A DNA stretch of 64,000 bases from Aquincolibacterium sp964606385 (GTDB lineage Bacteria; Omnitrophota; Omnitrophia; Omnitrophales; Aquincolibacteriaceae), in NCBI GenBank assembly GCA_964606385.1, contig CAZSFZ010000006.1:59462-123461 (forward strand), written 5' to 3'. This document shows positions 51,452-62,800 of the stretch, piece after piece. The stretch's first letter is position 1. Each line of letters starts with the position of its first letter. The notes beneath the pieces were generated by a model. That model was not told the DNA's origin. It was given only the letters and a program-made list of their open reading frames with translations, and did no database searches. A program made the translations under genes and the position numbers.

Positions 51452-52092
51452 GCCATTTTCCCGTCGACAAGCGGGTGTGGCCCGGCATCGTTTTGTTGGG
51501 GATCTTGATGGTTCTCGATTTATTCTGGCCTGCTCCGTATGTCGGGCCCATTCTGATCGTTCTTTTTATGGTGCACGTGCTTTTCTACAGGGATCCGAAG
51601 CGGGAGCCGCCGCTTAATCCGGGGCTTTTATCGCCCGCCGACGGCAAGGTCGTCAAGATCGACGAGTTTTTCGAGGACCGTTTCCTGAACGAGCAGGCCG
51701 TGCGCATCCGTATCTTTCTTTCGGTTTTCGACGTGCACACCACGCGTTCACCTCTGGCGGGCATCATCAAATATCAGGACTATGTGAAAGGGAAATTCCT
51801 GAACGCGCTCCGTAAGGACGCCTACGATCATAACGAATCCAACTGGATCGGGATCGAGAATCGCGCGCGGCGGGTCCTTGTGCGCCAGTTGACCGGAGCG
51901 ATCGCCCGGCGTATTTTTTCCGACGTCAAGATCGGGCAGGTGATGGGGCGCGGGGAAAAACTCGGCATGATCTGCTACGGGTCCGGGGTGGAGATCTCGA
52001 TCCCCAAGAAGTTATTCCGCCCGGGTGTCAAGATCGGGCAGCATGTTGCCGGGGGACGGACGATCCTCGGAAGCTGGCTCGATGAGGAGTAA
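51448..52092 (+). CDS. psd: Phosphatidylserine decarboxylase, short type
   Basis: 214 residues. Self-cleaving pyruvoyl enzyme that makes phosphatidylethanolamine from phosphatidylserine. Two N-terminal membrane helices (about 12-46), SPADG at 62-66 and FDVHTTR at 94-100 supply the catalytic Asp and His. The cleavage site is G178-S179 in MICYGSGVEI, where the Ser becomes the pyruvoyl group. The length and site resemble the short bacterial/archaeal form, not the 322-residue E. coli enzyme. It follows the radical SAM gene by overlap and precedes pssA by 4 bases. Confidence 0.93.
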   Translation: MSHFPVDKRVWPGIVLLGILMVLDLFWPAPYVGPILIVLFMVHVLFYRDPKREPPLNPGLLSPADGKVVKIDEFFEDRFLNEQAVRIRIFLSVFDVHTTRSPLAGIIKYQDYVKGKFLNALRKDAYDHNESNWIGIENRARRVLVRQLTGAIARRIFSDVKIGQVMGRGEKLGMICYGSGVEISIPKKLFRPGVKIGQHVAGGRTILGSWLDEE

Positions 52093-52096
52093 CCGC

Positions 52097-52834
52097 ATGA
52101 AACGTTTTTATTTCACCACGGCGGCTTTTCCCAACATGATCACGCTCCTGAACCTTGTCGCCGGGTTCATTTCGATCCTGTTGAGCGTTCAGGAAAAATA
52201 CGATTACGCCGTCTGGCTCGTTTTTCTGGCGCTCATCCTTGATTCCCTTGATGGTCACGTGGCCCGCATCTTCGGGAATGAAACCGCGTTTGGGCGCGAA
52301 CTGGATTCGTTGGCGGACGCGGTGTCCTTCGTCGTGGCGCCCTGCATGCTGGTTTATATGGCTTTTTTCCAGCATTCTCCCGTTGCGCTGCTCTTAGTCA
52401 TCGTATTCTATCTCTGTTCCGGGATCTTCCGCCTGGCGCGTTTCAATGTGAATCCCATCCACGGAGGATGCTTCGAAGGATTGCCGACGCCGGCCGCGGC
52501 CCTGACCCTCATGATGACCATGCTGGCTTTTCATAAGAATTCATGGACCGATCGTTCCTTTACTCTGACGAGCGTTGTTTTTCTGATGACCGCGCTTGGG
52601 TTCTTGATGGTGAGCGATATTCCGTACCCCAAAGTATCCGCGATCAAATTCCGGACCTGGCGGACCCTTTTTGTCGTGCAGGTGGCTTTATTCTGCGTTA
52701 CGCTTTTTTATATGAACATGGAAAGCGCGATCGCATCGATCTTTTTAACCTTTATCCTTCTCTCTCCGTTCTATTGCGTTTCTTTCCATAGAAGCGTGGA
52801 GGCGGAAAGTCCGGAAGAAGAAGGGGGCGCTTAG
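52097..52834 (+). CDS. pssA: CDP-diacylglycerol-serine O-phosphatidyltransferase
   Basis: 245-residue inner-membrane enzyme that makes phosphatidylserine from CDP-diacylglycerol and serine. The CDP-alcohol phosphotransferase motif is complete: D49, D52-G53, A56-R57, G66, D70 and D74 (LDSLDGHVAR, then GRELDSLAD). About eight helices follow the family layout (type II). The start at 52097 is preceded by GAGGAG; a longer in-frame reading lies inside psd. Order psd-pssA gives the two steps from CDP-diacylglycerol to phosphatidylethanolamine. Confidence 0.95.
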   Translation: MKRFYFTTAAFPNMITLLNLVAGFISILLSVQEKYDYAVWLVFLALILDSLDGHVARIFGNETAFGRELDSLADAVSFVVAPCMLVYMAFFQHSPVALLLVIVFYLCSGIFRLARFNVNPIHGGCFEGLPTPAAALTLMMTMLAFHKNSWTDRSFTLTSVVFLMTALGFLMVSDIPYPKVSAIKFRTWRTLFVVQVALFCVTLFYMNMESAIASIFLTFILLSPFYCVSFHRSVEAESPEEEGGA

Positions 52835-53451
52835 TGCTTCTCGGCATTCTTGCGGGCTTTTTGGCGTCCTGCCTGGGTTGGCAGATCGATCTGATCGCCA
52901 TCCAGCGCGGGCTCAAAAAAGGACGCATGGCCGCTTTCCTGGTCGGTTGCGGGTCTGCCCTCGCGGACATGATCTTTCTCGCCTTGGGGTTTACGGGGAC
53001 CCGGCCTTTATTGGATCATCCGGAATGGTGGGGGATCATCCGCTGGATCGGGATCGGGGTGATTCTGGCCTTGGCGGTTCGCGGTTTTTGGGGGCACACC
53101 AAACCCCGCAAGCACGATGAAGAAGTCAGCAAGAAGAATCCCACAAAGAATTTCTTGGTCGGATTCCTGGTGGTCATCACGAATCCCGTGGTATTTCTCA
53201 TGTGGATCGCGATCATAGGATTCCTTAGAGCTCATTTTCATGAAGCCCGGGAGCCCTGGTTCCCGGGGTTTTTTCTGGCAGGATTCCTGGTCGGCGCGCT
53301 GCTGTGGTATTTTCCCCTGGCATTCATTTTTCTCAAGAAGCTGAAACACTGGAGCGACAAGAATCACGCGTTCCTTTCCCGTCTTTCCGCGGCCCTACTC
53401 GTGCTGGTGGCGGTCTATTTGATCTTTTTTGAGAAGTTCAGCTTCTCCTGA
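52834..53451 (+). CDS. LysE-family membrane transporter
   Basis: 205 residues, five to six hydrophobic helices, LysE/RhtB-type exporter (GCGSALADMIFLALGF; NFLVGFLVVITNPVVF). The GTG start shares one base with the pssA stop (TAGTG). Relatives export amino acids or other small molecules; some sit with lipid genes and may handle lipid head groups or precursors. The substrate is not predictable here. Confidence 0.88.
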   Translation: MLLGILAGFLASCLGWQIDLIAIQRGLKKGRMAAFLVGCGSALADMIFLALGFTGTRPLLDHPEWWGIIRWIGIGVILALAVRGFWGHTKPRKHDEEVSKKNPTKNFLVGFLVVITNPVVFLMWIAIIGFLRAHFHEAREPWFPGFFLAGFLVGALLWYFPLAFIFLKKLKHWSDKNHAFLSRLSAALLVLVAVYLIFFEKFSFS

Positions 53452-53705
53452 TGCTGTAACGGGATAGGCGATCACGGGGGCTCCGGGGCGGGGGTCCTTG
53501 AGCCCTTCAAAAAGGATTGTTGCCAGCCCAGGACTCTTTTGGTATCATTCTTGCGCCCCCCATCCGGTCGCAATAAATGTTTGGCAGGGTTTTGACGCTA
53601 TTTTTTTCTCTTTTCGTTTATAATAGCTTTATTCATGATTGATCATGCGTAAGTAAAGAGCGTCATTTTTTGAAAGTCAGGATTTTTGAAAAAAGGACCG
53701 GACCG

Positions 53706-54746
53706 ATGGCATTATCACCTCGCAAAAAAAATAACGCGCCCAAAAAAGAGCCTGTCAAAAAGGCGCAAAACAAAACCTCTACAAGGAAATCCGCGGCCCG
53801 TTCGGTCGCCGGAAATCTCAAGCGGGTCCCCGTCAAGAAGTTATCTGTACCAGCCGTTGCGTCCGAAAAGATCGTAGCCCCCGTTTCACCGGCCGCGCCG
53901 GTCCAGCCCCAGCCGGAAATGCGTGTGTACCGGGAAATGCCCCGTGAACTTCCCGATAACTACGGCGACAACCAGATCTATGTGATCGTCCGTGATCCTT
54001 ACTGGATCTATGCTTATTGGGAGATCCAGGAGGACCACCAGCGCCAGAATCTTTCAAAGCTCGGCGGGAGTTGGGAAAGCGTCGTTTCCGTTCTTCGCGT
54101 CTATGACACCACCGAGAACGGCAAAACACCCTCTTTCACGGATATCGTCCTTCAGAACATGAGCCAGTGCTGGTATGTGAATACCCAGCCGAATCACAGC
54201 TATTACGTCGAGATCGGCCTTCTGCACCGCGACGGGCGTTTCATTTGCCTCGCCCGGTCCAATCATGTGACGACCCCGCGCTCCGGGATGTCCGAGATCA
54301 TTGATGACCAGTGGATGTCGATCGATTTCGACAAGATGTACGCGCTTTCGGGAGGCTTCCAGGTCGGCAAAAGCTCCGCCGAGCTCCGTCTCCTCATGGA
54401 AGAACGCTTCAAGAACGCGATCACGTCAGGTTCGGGCGCGGGAGCGGTCTCAAGCTTCTCAAGCCCGGTCAAGCTCAAACAGCGCGGTTTCCGTTTCTGG
54501 TTGGAATGCGAACTCATTATTTACGGCGGGACCGAACCCGATGCCAAGGTGACCATGCAGGGAAGACCCGTCCAGCTCCGGCCGGACGGCACTTTTACGC
54601 TCCGCTACGGACTTCCGGACGGGAAATTCATCTTTGATTGCCACGCCGAATCGGCGGACGGCATCGAGGAGAGGGTGATCACCCCGATCGTGAGCCGCAA
54701 TACAGAAAGGCCCGCGCCGATCTTCAAGGCAGGAAAGAAAAAATAA
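53706..54746 (+). CDS. DUF4912 protein
   Basis: 346 residues. A Lys/Ala/Pro-rich basic leader (about 1-65) precedes the DUF4912 domain (about 75-210), which contains the aromatic motif DPYWIYAYWEIQEDH and RVYDTT, and a C-terminal beta domain (about 255-335). The family is often found beside GH57 glucan enzymes, as here (2 bases to the next gene), suggesting a glucan-binding or targeting role, which is inference. Start: AAGGA precedes the ATG at 53706; an earlier TTG at 53670 is less likely. A TATAAT at 53619-53624 with TTGACG 21 bases upstream is a loose promoter candidate. Confidence 0.85.
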   Translation: MALSPRKKNNAPKKEPVKKAQNKTSTRKSAARSVAGNLKRVPVKKLSVPAVASEKIVAPVSPAAPVQPQPEMRVYREMPRELPDNYGDNQIYVIVRDPYWIYAYWEIQEDHQRQNLSKLGGSWESVVSVLRVYDTTENGKTPSFTDIVLQNMSQCWYVNTQPNHSYYVEIGLLHRDGRFICLARSNHVTTPRSGMSEIIDDQWMSIDFDKMYALSGGFQVGKSSAELRLLMEERFKNAITSGSGAGAVSSFSSPVKLKQRGFRFWLECELIIYGGTEPDAKVTMQGRPVQLRPDGTFTLRYGLPDGKFIFDCHAESADGIEERVITPIVSRNTERPAPIFKAGKKK

Positions 54747-54748
54747 CT

Positions 54749-56326
54749 ATGGAAAAGGGTTTTCTTTCCATAGTCCTCCACGCGCATCTCCCGTTCGTCC
54801 GCCATCCCGAACACGAATACTTCATGGAAGAGGCCTGGCTTTATGAGGCCATCACCGAGACCTACATCCCGCTGATCCATATGTTCGAAGGCCTGGAGCG
54901 GGACAACGTTCCCTGGCGCCTTACGATGTCGCTCACGCCTTCCCTCATGTCCATGCTGCGGGACGAGCTTCTGCAGAACCGGTACCTGCGTCATCTGGAA
55001 AAGCTGATCGAGCTGGCCAATAAAGAGATCGAGCGCACGCGGTTCCAGCCGGAATTCCACGAAACGGCGCTTCACTACTATTGGGAATTCACCCGGGCGA
55101 AGGACACGTTCGAGAATCGCTATCATCGGGACCTCACGCAAGCTTTCCGGAAATTCCAGGATCACGGGCATCTTGAGATCATCACCTGCGCCGCGACGCA
55201 CGGGTTCTTGCCGCTCATCAGCCGCAATGAAGGCACCGTCCGCGGTCAGATCAAAACGGCGGCGGAGCTCTATGAAAAAGTGCTCGGCCGGCGGCCGCTC
55301 GGTATCTGGCTCCCCGAATGTGGCTATTATCCGGGGGTCGATAAATACCTCAAGGAGCAGGGGATCCGCTATTTTCTGACCGACACGCACGGCATCCTGC
55401 ACGCCTCGCCGCGTCCGAAATACGGGGTCTTCGCCCCGATCTTTTGTCCGAGCGGGGTGGCGGCGTTCGGCCGCGATGTGGAATCTTCCAAACAGGTCTG
55501 GTCCGCGATCGAGGGTTATCCCGGCGATTCGGACTATCGCGAGTTCTACCGTGACATTGGCTTTGAACTGGACTTCGATTATGTCCGCCCCTATATCTCG
55601 CCGGACGGCTTGCGCGTGAATACGGGCATCAAATACCACCGGATCACGGGGAATACCGAGGACAAGAAACCGTATGTGCGGGGCTGGGCGATGAATAAAG
55701 CCGCGAGCCATGCCTCGAATTTCATGTTCAACCGCGAAAAGCAGGTCGAATATTTATATGATTTCATGGGCCGGAAGCCTCTCATCGTGGCTCCGTATGA
55801 TGCGGAGCTTTACGGACACTGGTGGTATGAAGGGCCGGAATTCCTGAATTTCTTTGTCCGCAAGACCGCTTATGATCAAAAGGTTTTCCGGCTGATCGCG
55901 CCTTCGGATTATTTCAAAGAGTATCCCGTGAACCAGGTCTCGACGCCGTGTTTTTCAAGCTGGGGGTGGAAGGGGTACAGCGAAACCTGGCTTTCCGGCG
56001 CGAATGACTGGATCTATCGCCATCTGCACAAGGCATCTTTGCGGATGAGCGAGATGACACAAAAATTCCGCGGCCAGAACGGGACCGTGGGACGCGCCTT
56101 GAAGCAGGCTGCCCGCGAACTTTTCCTCGCACAATCAAGCGATTGGGCCTTTATCATGCACACGGGAACGGTGGTGCCTTATGCCGTGAAGCGTACGAAA
56201 GAGCATCTTCTCAATTTTACGCGCCTTTATGAGGACCTGATGAACAACCGTCTTGACGAGGGCTGGCTCAGGGAGCTTGAGGGAAAGAATAATATCTTTC
56301 CTGACGTGGATCAGGGAGTGTTTTAA
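54749..56326 (+). CDS. GH57 1,4-alpha-glucan branching enzyme (DUF1957 type)
   Basis: 525-residue cytoplasmic enzyme with the seven-stranded (beta/alpha) GH57 barrel and a C-terminal DUF1957 region. Nucleophile E190 in GIWLPECGYY and acid D351 in APYDAELYGHWW match the positions known for GH57 branching enzymes of Thermococcus (E183/D354). HAHLPFVRHPEHE gives the metal-free N-terminal motif. It is distinct from the GH13 GlgB at 30.3 kb, so the genome carries two types of branching enzyme. It is preceded by AGGAAAG and coupled by 2 bases to the DUF4912 gene. Confidence 0.92.
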   Translation: MEKGFLSIVLHAHLPFVRHPEHEYFMEEAWLYEAITETYIPLIHMFEGLERDNVPWRLTMSLTPSLMSMLRDELLQNRYLRHLEKLIELANKEIERTRFQPEFHETALHYYWEFTRAKDTFENRYHRDLTQAFRKFQDHGHLEIITCAATHGFLPLISRNEGTVRGQIKTAAELYEKVLGRRPLGIWLPECGYYPGVDKYLKEQGIRYFLTDTHGILHASPRPKYGVFAPIFCPSGVAAFGRDVESSKQVWSAIEGYPGDSDYREFYRDIGFELDFDYVRPYISPDGLRVNTGIKYHRITGNTEDKKPYVRGWAMNKAASHASNFMFNREKQVEYLYDFMGRKPLIVAPYDAELYGHWWYEGPEFLNFFVRKTAYDQKVFRLIAPSDYFKEYPVNQVSTPCFSSWGWKGYSETWLSGANDWIYRHLHKASLRMSEMTQKFRGQNGTVGRALKQAARELFLAQSSDWAFIMHTGTVVPYAVKRTKEHLLNFTRLYEDLMNNRLDEGWLRELEGKNNIFPDVDQGVF

Positions 56327-56371
56327 GGGTATTTTTAGTCACATCATCATAAATTCAGAAAGGGAACTATC

Positions 56372-56584
56372 ATGCAGGAACAGTATTACGGGATCGGCGA
56401 AACGGCGGGAAAGATCTACAAGACCTTGGAAACGAAGGGGGAGATGACCCTCGCAAAGCTTCTTAAGGAAGTCGGGACGGACGAGGCGCTTTTTAATCAG
56501 GCTATCGGCTGGCTCGCCCGCGAGAACAACATCAACTTCGGCAAAGTCGGCAAAATCGTCAAGGTCTCCCTCCTGAAAGGCTAG
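56372..56584 (+). CDS. Small winged-helix protein (DUF2582-like)
   Basis: 70 residues forming one winged helix: GETAGKIYKTLETKGEMTLAK, LLKEVGTDEALFNQAI, GWLARENNINF, and a two-stranded wing (GKVGKIVKVSLL). It resembles DUF2582, a domain that binds DNA or mediates protein contacts. A good ribosome binding site precedes it. It closes the DUF4912-GH57 unit with a strong terminator. Confidence 0.8.
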   Translation: MQEQYYGIGETAGKIYKTLETKGEMTLAKLLKEVGTDEALFNQAIGWLARENNINFGKVGKIVKVSLLKG

Positions 56585-56613
56585 GGCCTTTCGCGGTTCT
56601 TGTCACGCTTACG

Positions 56614-56650
56614 AGGCGTGGAGCGGTCCTTCGCTCCACGCCTTTTTTTT
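56614..56650 (+). terminator. Strong intrinsic terminator
   Basis: AGGCGTGGAGCG (56614-56625) pairs with CGCTCCACGCCT (56632-56643), loop of six bases, followed by eight T residues. It separates the GH57 operon from the adhesin gene. Confidence 0.92.
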
Positions 56651-56862
56651 GAAGCATCCCTCACCCCAAAGCCTAATTTTTTCATGCTTGGATTCTGATT
56701 TTTTAGTGATCAATTTATGACCACTCAATGATTATTAATGCTATAAATTATGATTAATAATGCTAAGCATTGCTATAAAAAGTAAAAAAATATAGAAAAG
56801 TTCATAAAAGGGTCTTGTTTTATGTTTTATTAGTGGTTATTATTCTGTCGTAGGAGATCAAG
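56651..56862. other. AT-rich leader of the adhesin gene
   Basis: A sharp drop in GC from about 56690 to 56840, with several AT runs (ATTATTAATGCTATAAATTA and similar). It holds no gene. TAGGAGATCAAG before the ATG at 56863 is a good ribosome binding site. A promoter is likely in the AT-rich part, but several -10-like sites compete and I do not choose one. Confidence 0.5.
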
Positions 56863-59800
56863 ATGCAAAAGGAAAAAGATACAACCCAGAACAGGGCTGT
56901 GCCAGGTGAATCTGATGCCACTGGCCTAGCCACAGAGTTGTCCCAATCCGACCTCCGGGGTCGTATGGGTTGGCGGAAAGCGACGGCGGCGTTTACAGCT
57001 TTTGTGTTTGCGTGGTCGATGTGCGTGAGTCCGGTGATGGCCGAGACGATCAACCTGGAAGGCGGCAGTGTAGAAGTCAACACGCAGGAGAACACCACGA
57101 ACTGGAACGTCACGGGGAACCCCGTGTGGAACGTCCCCGAGTTCAACGTGCCGCAGAATAATATTTATAACATCTCAGGCCTCAGCCAGAACGCGAGCTT
57201 GGCGCTTCTCGTGAACGGCGGCCAGGCCTCGAACATTTTCGGCACGATGAACCTCTCAAACCTTGCCTTTATCCTCCAGAATATCGCCGGGATTAATATC
57301 GGCTCAAGCGCCATGATCAACCTGAACAATGCCTCACTCCTTGCTTCCACCATTCCTCTCAACCTGAACGCAACGGACTTTTTCGCACGGCAGTATGCCT
57401 TCTCGGGAGAAGGCGGATTCCTCACGAACGACGGCAAGATCGTGGGTAATAACGCGGATCTTGTAGCTCTTATCGCCAACGCCATTGAAAACACAGGAAC
57501 GATCGAAGTCCCGATGGGCACGGTCGCCCTTGCCGCGGGCAACACGGTCACCGTGGGCATCTCGCCGGACGGCATGGTCTCGATCGGGGTCGATGAAGCG
57601 ACGGCGAATACGATGGGCCTCAAGGACCAGATCAAGAACACGGGGACGATCTCGGCTGATGGCGGAAAAGTGATCCTGAACGCGAAAGCGATGGACGGGC
57701 TCTTTGAGAAGGCCATCAGCCTTGAGAAGCACGGTAATGCCGTTAGTGCCGTCATCGCCGATAACGGTGTGATCGAGTTCCAGTCTATGGATGATATTTA
57801 TAACGAGGCCCTGGTGCAGGCGCGCGGTGGAGAAGTCAAGATCGAGGCTTCACAGGGAGGGTTTACAAACGCGGGGACGATCGATGCGCAAAATGGGTGG
57901 ATCGAGGTTAACGTTGCAGACGACATCATGAACGAGGCTTTGATCAAGGCCTCGAACGGCGAGATCTTTTTGACCTCCCAAACCGCCGGGATCAGTAACC
58001 CCGGCACCCTGGATGCTGTCGATGGGTCGATCGAAATGGCTGCTGCCGGAGACATTAAAACCATGGGAAATCTTACAGCAGCGTATTTACGGGAGCGTGC
58101 CGCGGCCTTCCGGATCGGCGGAGAATATCACGTCGGCCAGTCTTTTCATGACAATTTTGATGATGCGATTACCTACGCCGCGAACACGAACGTGTCGGGA
58201 ACGATCAGCGATATCGCGAATATTGTGATCAATGCCGGTGTCACACTTACGCTGACGGGAAATACCGTATTTAATGCGGACAGCGATATGAACGGCACCG
58301 GTCTTATCACGATGGCCACGACCTCGACGATCGCCGGCGGAGGCTATAACCTGACGTTACGGGCCAGTCAAAACTCGACGATTGGCGTGATCAATAATGT
58401 CAATCTCCTGACTCTGGACCGTCAGGGATCCTACGCTCCGACCTATACCTCGGGAACAAGTGTTGATGACATTACGGCCAACACGATCAAGACAACTTAC
58501 AAACCCGCATCGGGTCCTGCGCTGATAAAAACTGTCGGTGCCGGTAATTCGAGCTCCCCTTATCTCATTTACGATATTACCCAGCTTCAGAATATGAGCG
58601 CCAACCTCTCTGCTTATTACAAACTCGCAAATGACATTGATGCTTCCAGCACTACTGAATGGGATGGTGGAGCTGGTTTTGCGCCTTTGGCTCCAAGCCT
58701 TGGGGACATTCTTTCAGCGTATACCGGCAACCTTGATGGAGACTATCATGTCGTTAGTAATCTTTATATTTATCGGCCATCTTCTTGGTTAGTAGGCCTT
58801 TTAGGCAGCAGTGGAGGGACGGTTCGAAATCTTGGCCTGACCGATGTTGATATCACAGGTTATTCAAGTGTGGGTGCTCTGGTTGGAAGAAATGGCACGG
58901 ACTGGAATGGAACGGGATACTGGGTTCAAAGCGGAACCATTGCCAACTGCTATACGACAGGAACCGTTAGCGGCGTGGGGGATATCTCGTCCGATCCTCG
59001 ATTGGGTGGTGGTGTCGGCGGACTCGTGGGTCAACATGCGGTAGGGAGTATTTCTAATTCCTATTCGGCTGCGAGTGTTAGCGGTACAAGCAATATCGGC
59101 GGTATTGCGGGAGCTTTGGGCGGAGTACGCGCATCTTCAGGCAGCATGTCGAACGCCTATGCTGCTGGACCTTTAAGCGGTAGTACAAATATTGGCGGCA
59201 TTATTGGTTCTGTCGTTCGCGCAGGAAGTTATTCAAACAATTTTTGGGATAATCAAACTACGGGCGCGACCAAAGGCGTTGGAAATGCGACGTCCGATCC
59301 TACGGGTGTTACAGGTAGAACAACGACCCAGATGGCCCAGCAAGCAACTTTTAGCGGTTGGGATTTTGGTTCCAATTGGTCGATTCTAGGAAATGTGACT
59401 TATCCCCGGTTGAAGTGGCAATCAGAACCCATTTTTGAAAACTTCGCGGTTCCTGTTGTCTATGGTAAAGCTTATGCCGGGCTGAATTCTTCCGCGACGC
59501 TTGCCGGGACCAATGTTTCTTTGGCCGTGAATGGTGTTTATCGGGAGACAAAAGCAACATCTTCGAGCGGCATGTATTATTTTCTCGTGAGTGGCGCCGA
59601 TGTCAGCTTGCCCACTTTGGTTTATTTAGATGGAACCGCTTATAAGGGCGCTGCGGTAAGCATCGCTTCCGATTGGGGTGCTGTAAGTCTTCCCAAAATG
59701 AACATGCCGTTATATGCAGGGGCCACACTTACGGCCCATGCGGGAAATAGCGCGGAAATTACAAATAATGTTTTTAGTCAGGCGAAGGGAAGCCTTAGCA

Positions 59801-62800
59801 GTAGTGATATTCTTTATTCTGTTTCCGGTTCTAATCTGACAGTGGGAAATGGCACGAATCCGAGCACGAATTTTCTCATTCCTCAGGAAACCACATTCAA
59901 TCCCGGCGGCAGTATTAATTTTACGAATTCAGCGACTCTGGCGCTTCAGCAAGACAGTGTGTTGGACCTCCGGGGCAACAACCTTACCGCTTCCGCGGGA
60001 AGTGTGACCCTCGATAATGCCGGTACGCTCAAACTTTATAGCGATGCGGCACAGACCGTTAGTTTGACCATGGATACAGATTCAGGGACTGTGGCATATA
60101 ACGGAAGCGGAACCTACACGGGGCTTAAAGCCGGAAATGCTTATTACGATCTTCTTTTTTCAGGGACAGGTACCTATGCGCTGAACAGCGCTCTCACGGT
60201 CAATGGCACGGCCACCCTGTCTCAGGGAGTACTGAACAGTAACAACCGCGGCATCACCCTTCATGATCTTGTTGTTTCCGGCGGGACTCTGACCGGATCC
60301 GCGGGAGCTCTTGATATCAACGGAGATGTGACTCTTTCGGGAGGAACGTTTACGGCTCCCTCCGGAACTTTTACCGTCGCGGGGAATTGGACGAATTCAG
60401 GAGGCACGTTCAATCCGGGAAATTACACGATCATTTATGATGGGAACACTACATGGAACGATCCGGCTCAACTTTATAATGTCGAAATTCAGGGTGCTCT
60501 TGTTTTGACAGGGAATCTTACGTTAAGCGGGGGCTTGAATATCCATGCTGGCGCGACGTTTACCCCCTCGGGGAAAACGCTTATTTTTAACGCGGGATCT
60601 TCAGGGCGCACGATCCAGACCAACGGCGTTCATTTGGGGAACGTTGAATTTAACAATGCGGCAGGGGGATGGCAATTGGTTGACGCTCTCACGACGGACA
60701 ATAATCTTACAGTGACTGCCGGTACGCTTGATGTCCATGGCCAAGCCGTCAATGCCGCGGGCAATATCACCAATCTCGGGACCCTGACGTCGTCTTCCGG
60801 AGATCTTTCTTTGACTGCCAATGTGATTTCCACAGGGCTTATGACCAATACGGCCAGCGGGGGCGCGATCGCGCTGCACGGTTTGGATGATACGGACGCG
60901 ATCATCCTGAACGGAAACATCACCACCACCGCAGGCAATATTACATTTGACGGGCCGGTCAGTTTAACAACAGGAGTTACGGTTTCTACAGGGGCCGGAT
61001 CGGGGGATATTCTTTTCACGGATCAGCTTAATTCGCCTAATTCGAGCAATCTGATCCTCAATGCCGGGGCAAGCGGAACAATCACTTTTACGGGTGCCGT
61101 GGGAGATTCCCAGACATTTCCCTTGGGCATATATACGGCATCCTCCGATGGCGGCTATGTACGGAAATACAATGGAAGCTCTTGGGAGGATCTCGGAGCT
61201 AGCGGTGTCTATTATCCCTACTATCTGGCGGCTTCTAACGGGATCGTCTACGTCGGGGGCTATGACTCAAGTTGGTCGGTTTACAGTCTCTATCGATATG
61301 AAAGCGGCAGTTGGACGGACGTGACGCAAGGTTATTCATTCAATGGTATTGCAGTAGACAGCAACGGTGTCGGGTACGCAGTAACCGGAGATAATATTTA
61401 CAAATTTGAAAGCAATGCCTGGACTTACTATATGGGAGCGCCTTCCTCGACCTATTACATTGCTTTTGACCGGAATGATACTTTGTTTGCTGCAGGGAAT
61501 GGGGTGTATGAATACACGGCAGGAAGTTGGCAGAATCTGAATGCCCCTTCCGGACAGTACAATCTGGGAGCCGGAGGAGCGGAGCAACTGTATTATTTTT
61601 ATGACCTCAGTCCTGAAACACATTATGTTTATCACTACGATGGCAGCTCATGGCAAGAAACTTTATCTCCCGTATATTCTCCCTATGTCGCGGCAGATTT
61701 TTCCGGAGCGGGATATGCGGGGGATTGGTCCGGGAGCATCTATAAATATGAAAATGGCATGTGGTCCTATAGCACAAGCAGCTCCGGAAGCATCAATGCC
61801 ATGGCCGCGACAGGCGGAGTGACGACCGGAGGGCCCTTGGGAGCGATCACCGTCCAGAATGCCGGGGATGTCAATTTCAATTCTACCCTCACGGCCACAG
61901 ATTTCATCCAATCAGCCGGAAGCGGAACGACATCGTTTTATGCCAATACGACGATATTGGACGATTTCAATATTACCAATACCAACATTGATATTGCCAC
62001 GGCCATCAATCTGTCGGGTTTTCCCACTTTGACCGGTACGGTGAACATGAATTCCGGCGCGAGCTGGATCTTGCATAACCCTCTTACCATCAATGGCGAT
62101 TTGAATTTGCAAACAGGGTCATCCATGACGCAGAATTCAAATCTCGTCATTAGCGGAGATTACAATCAAACGGGCGGGGCTTTTACCGGAGATCCGTCAA
62201 AAACATTTACGGTTGGCGGGAGTTTTAGCGTGCCGGATTCCGGGAATGGAACGTTTAACCGTTATGGGGCACAGGTAAGCGGGGCTTATCAAATCCGCGA
62301 TGTCTATGACCTTCAGGCTATGAAAGGCTATCTCTCGAGCAATTTTAAACTGGCCAGTAACATTGATGCGTCTGATACCGCCAGCTGGAACGTTGGTGCC
62401 GGGTTTGTACCCATAAGCGGATATGCTGGAGTTTTTGATGGAAGCGACCATGTTGTTGATGGACTTTTTATGAATAGAAACGTTTGGGGTGTTGGGTTGT
62501 TTAATTTTCTGACGCCAACTGCCCATATAAAAAATGTCGGCTTGATCAACGTTGACATTAGGGGGGGATCCTCGGTTGGAGCGTTAATTGGAGTGACAGA
62601 CGACGGACTAATAGAAGATTGCTATTCGACAGGTGTTATTGTAGGTGAAAGTATTCTAGGTGGTTTGATCGGCAGAACACAGCCGAACGGGGCAGGCGTT
62701 ACGATTCAAAGAACGTATTCTTCGGCTGATGTCATAGGGACAGGATATCGCATCGGAGGGCTTATTGGAGAACATTGGGGCAGCAATTCGGTCACGGATT

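Noticed and set aside
53592..53624. A standard promoter (TTGACG and TATAAT) before the DUF4912 gene
   Set aside because: The spacer would be 21 bases, too long for normal sigma-70 recognition; kept only as a loose candidate.
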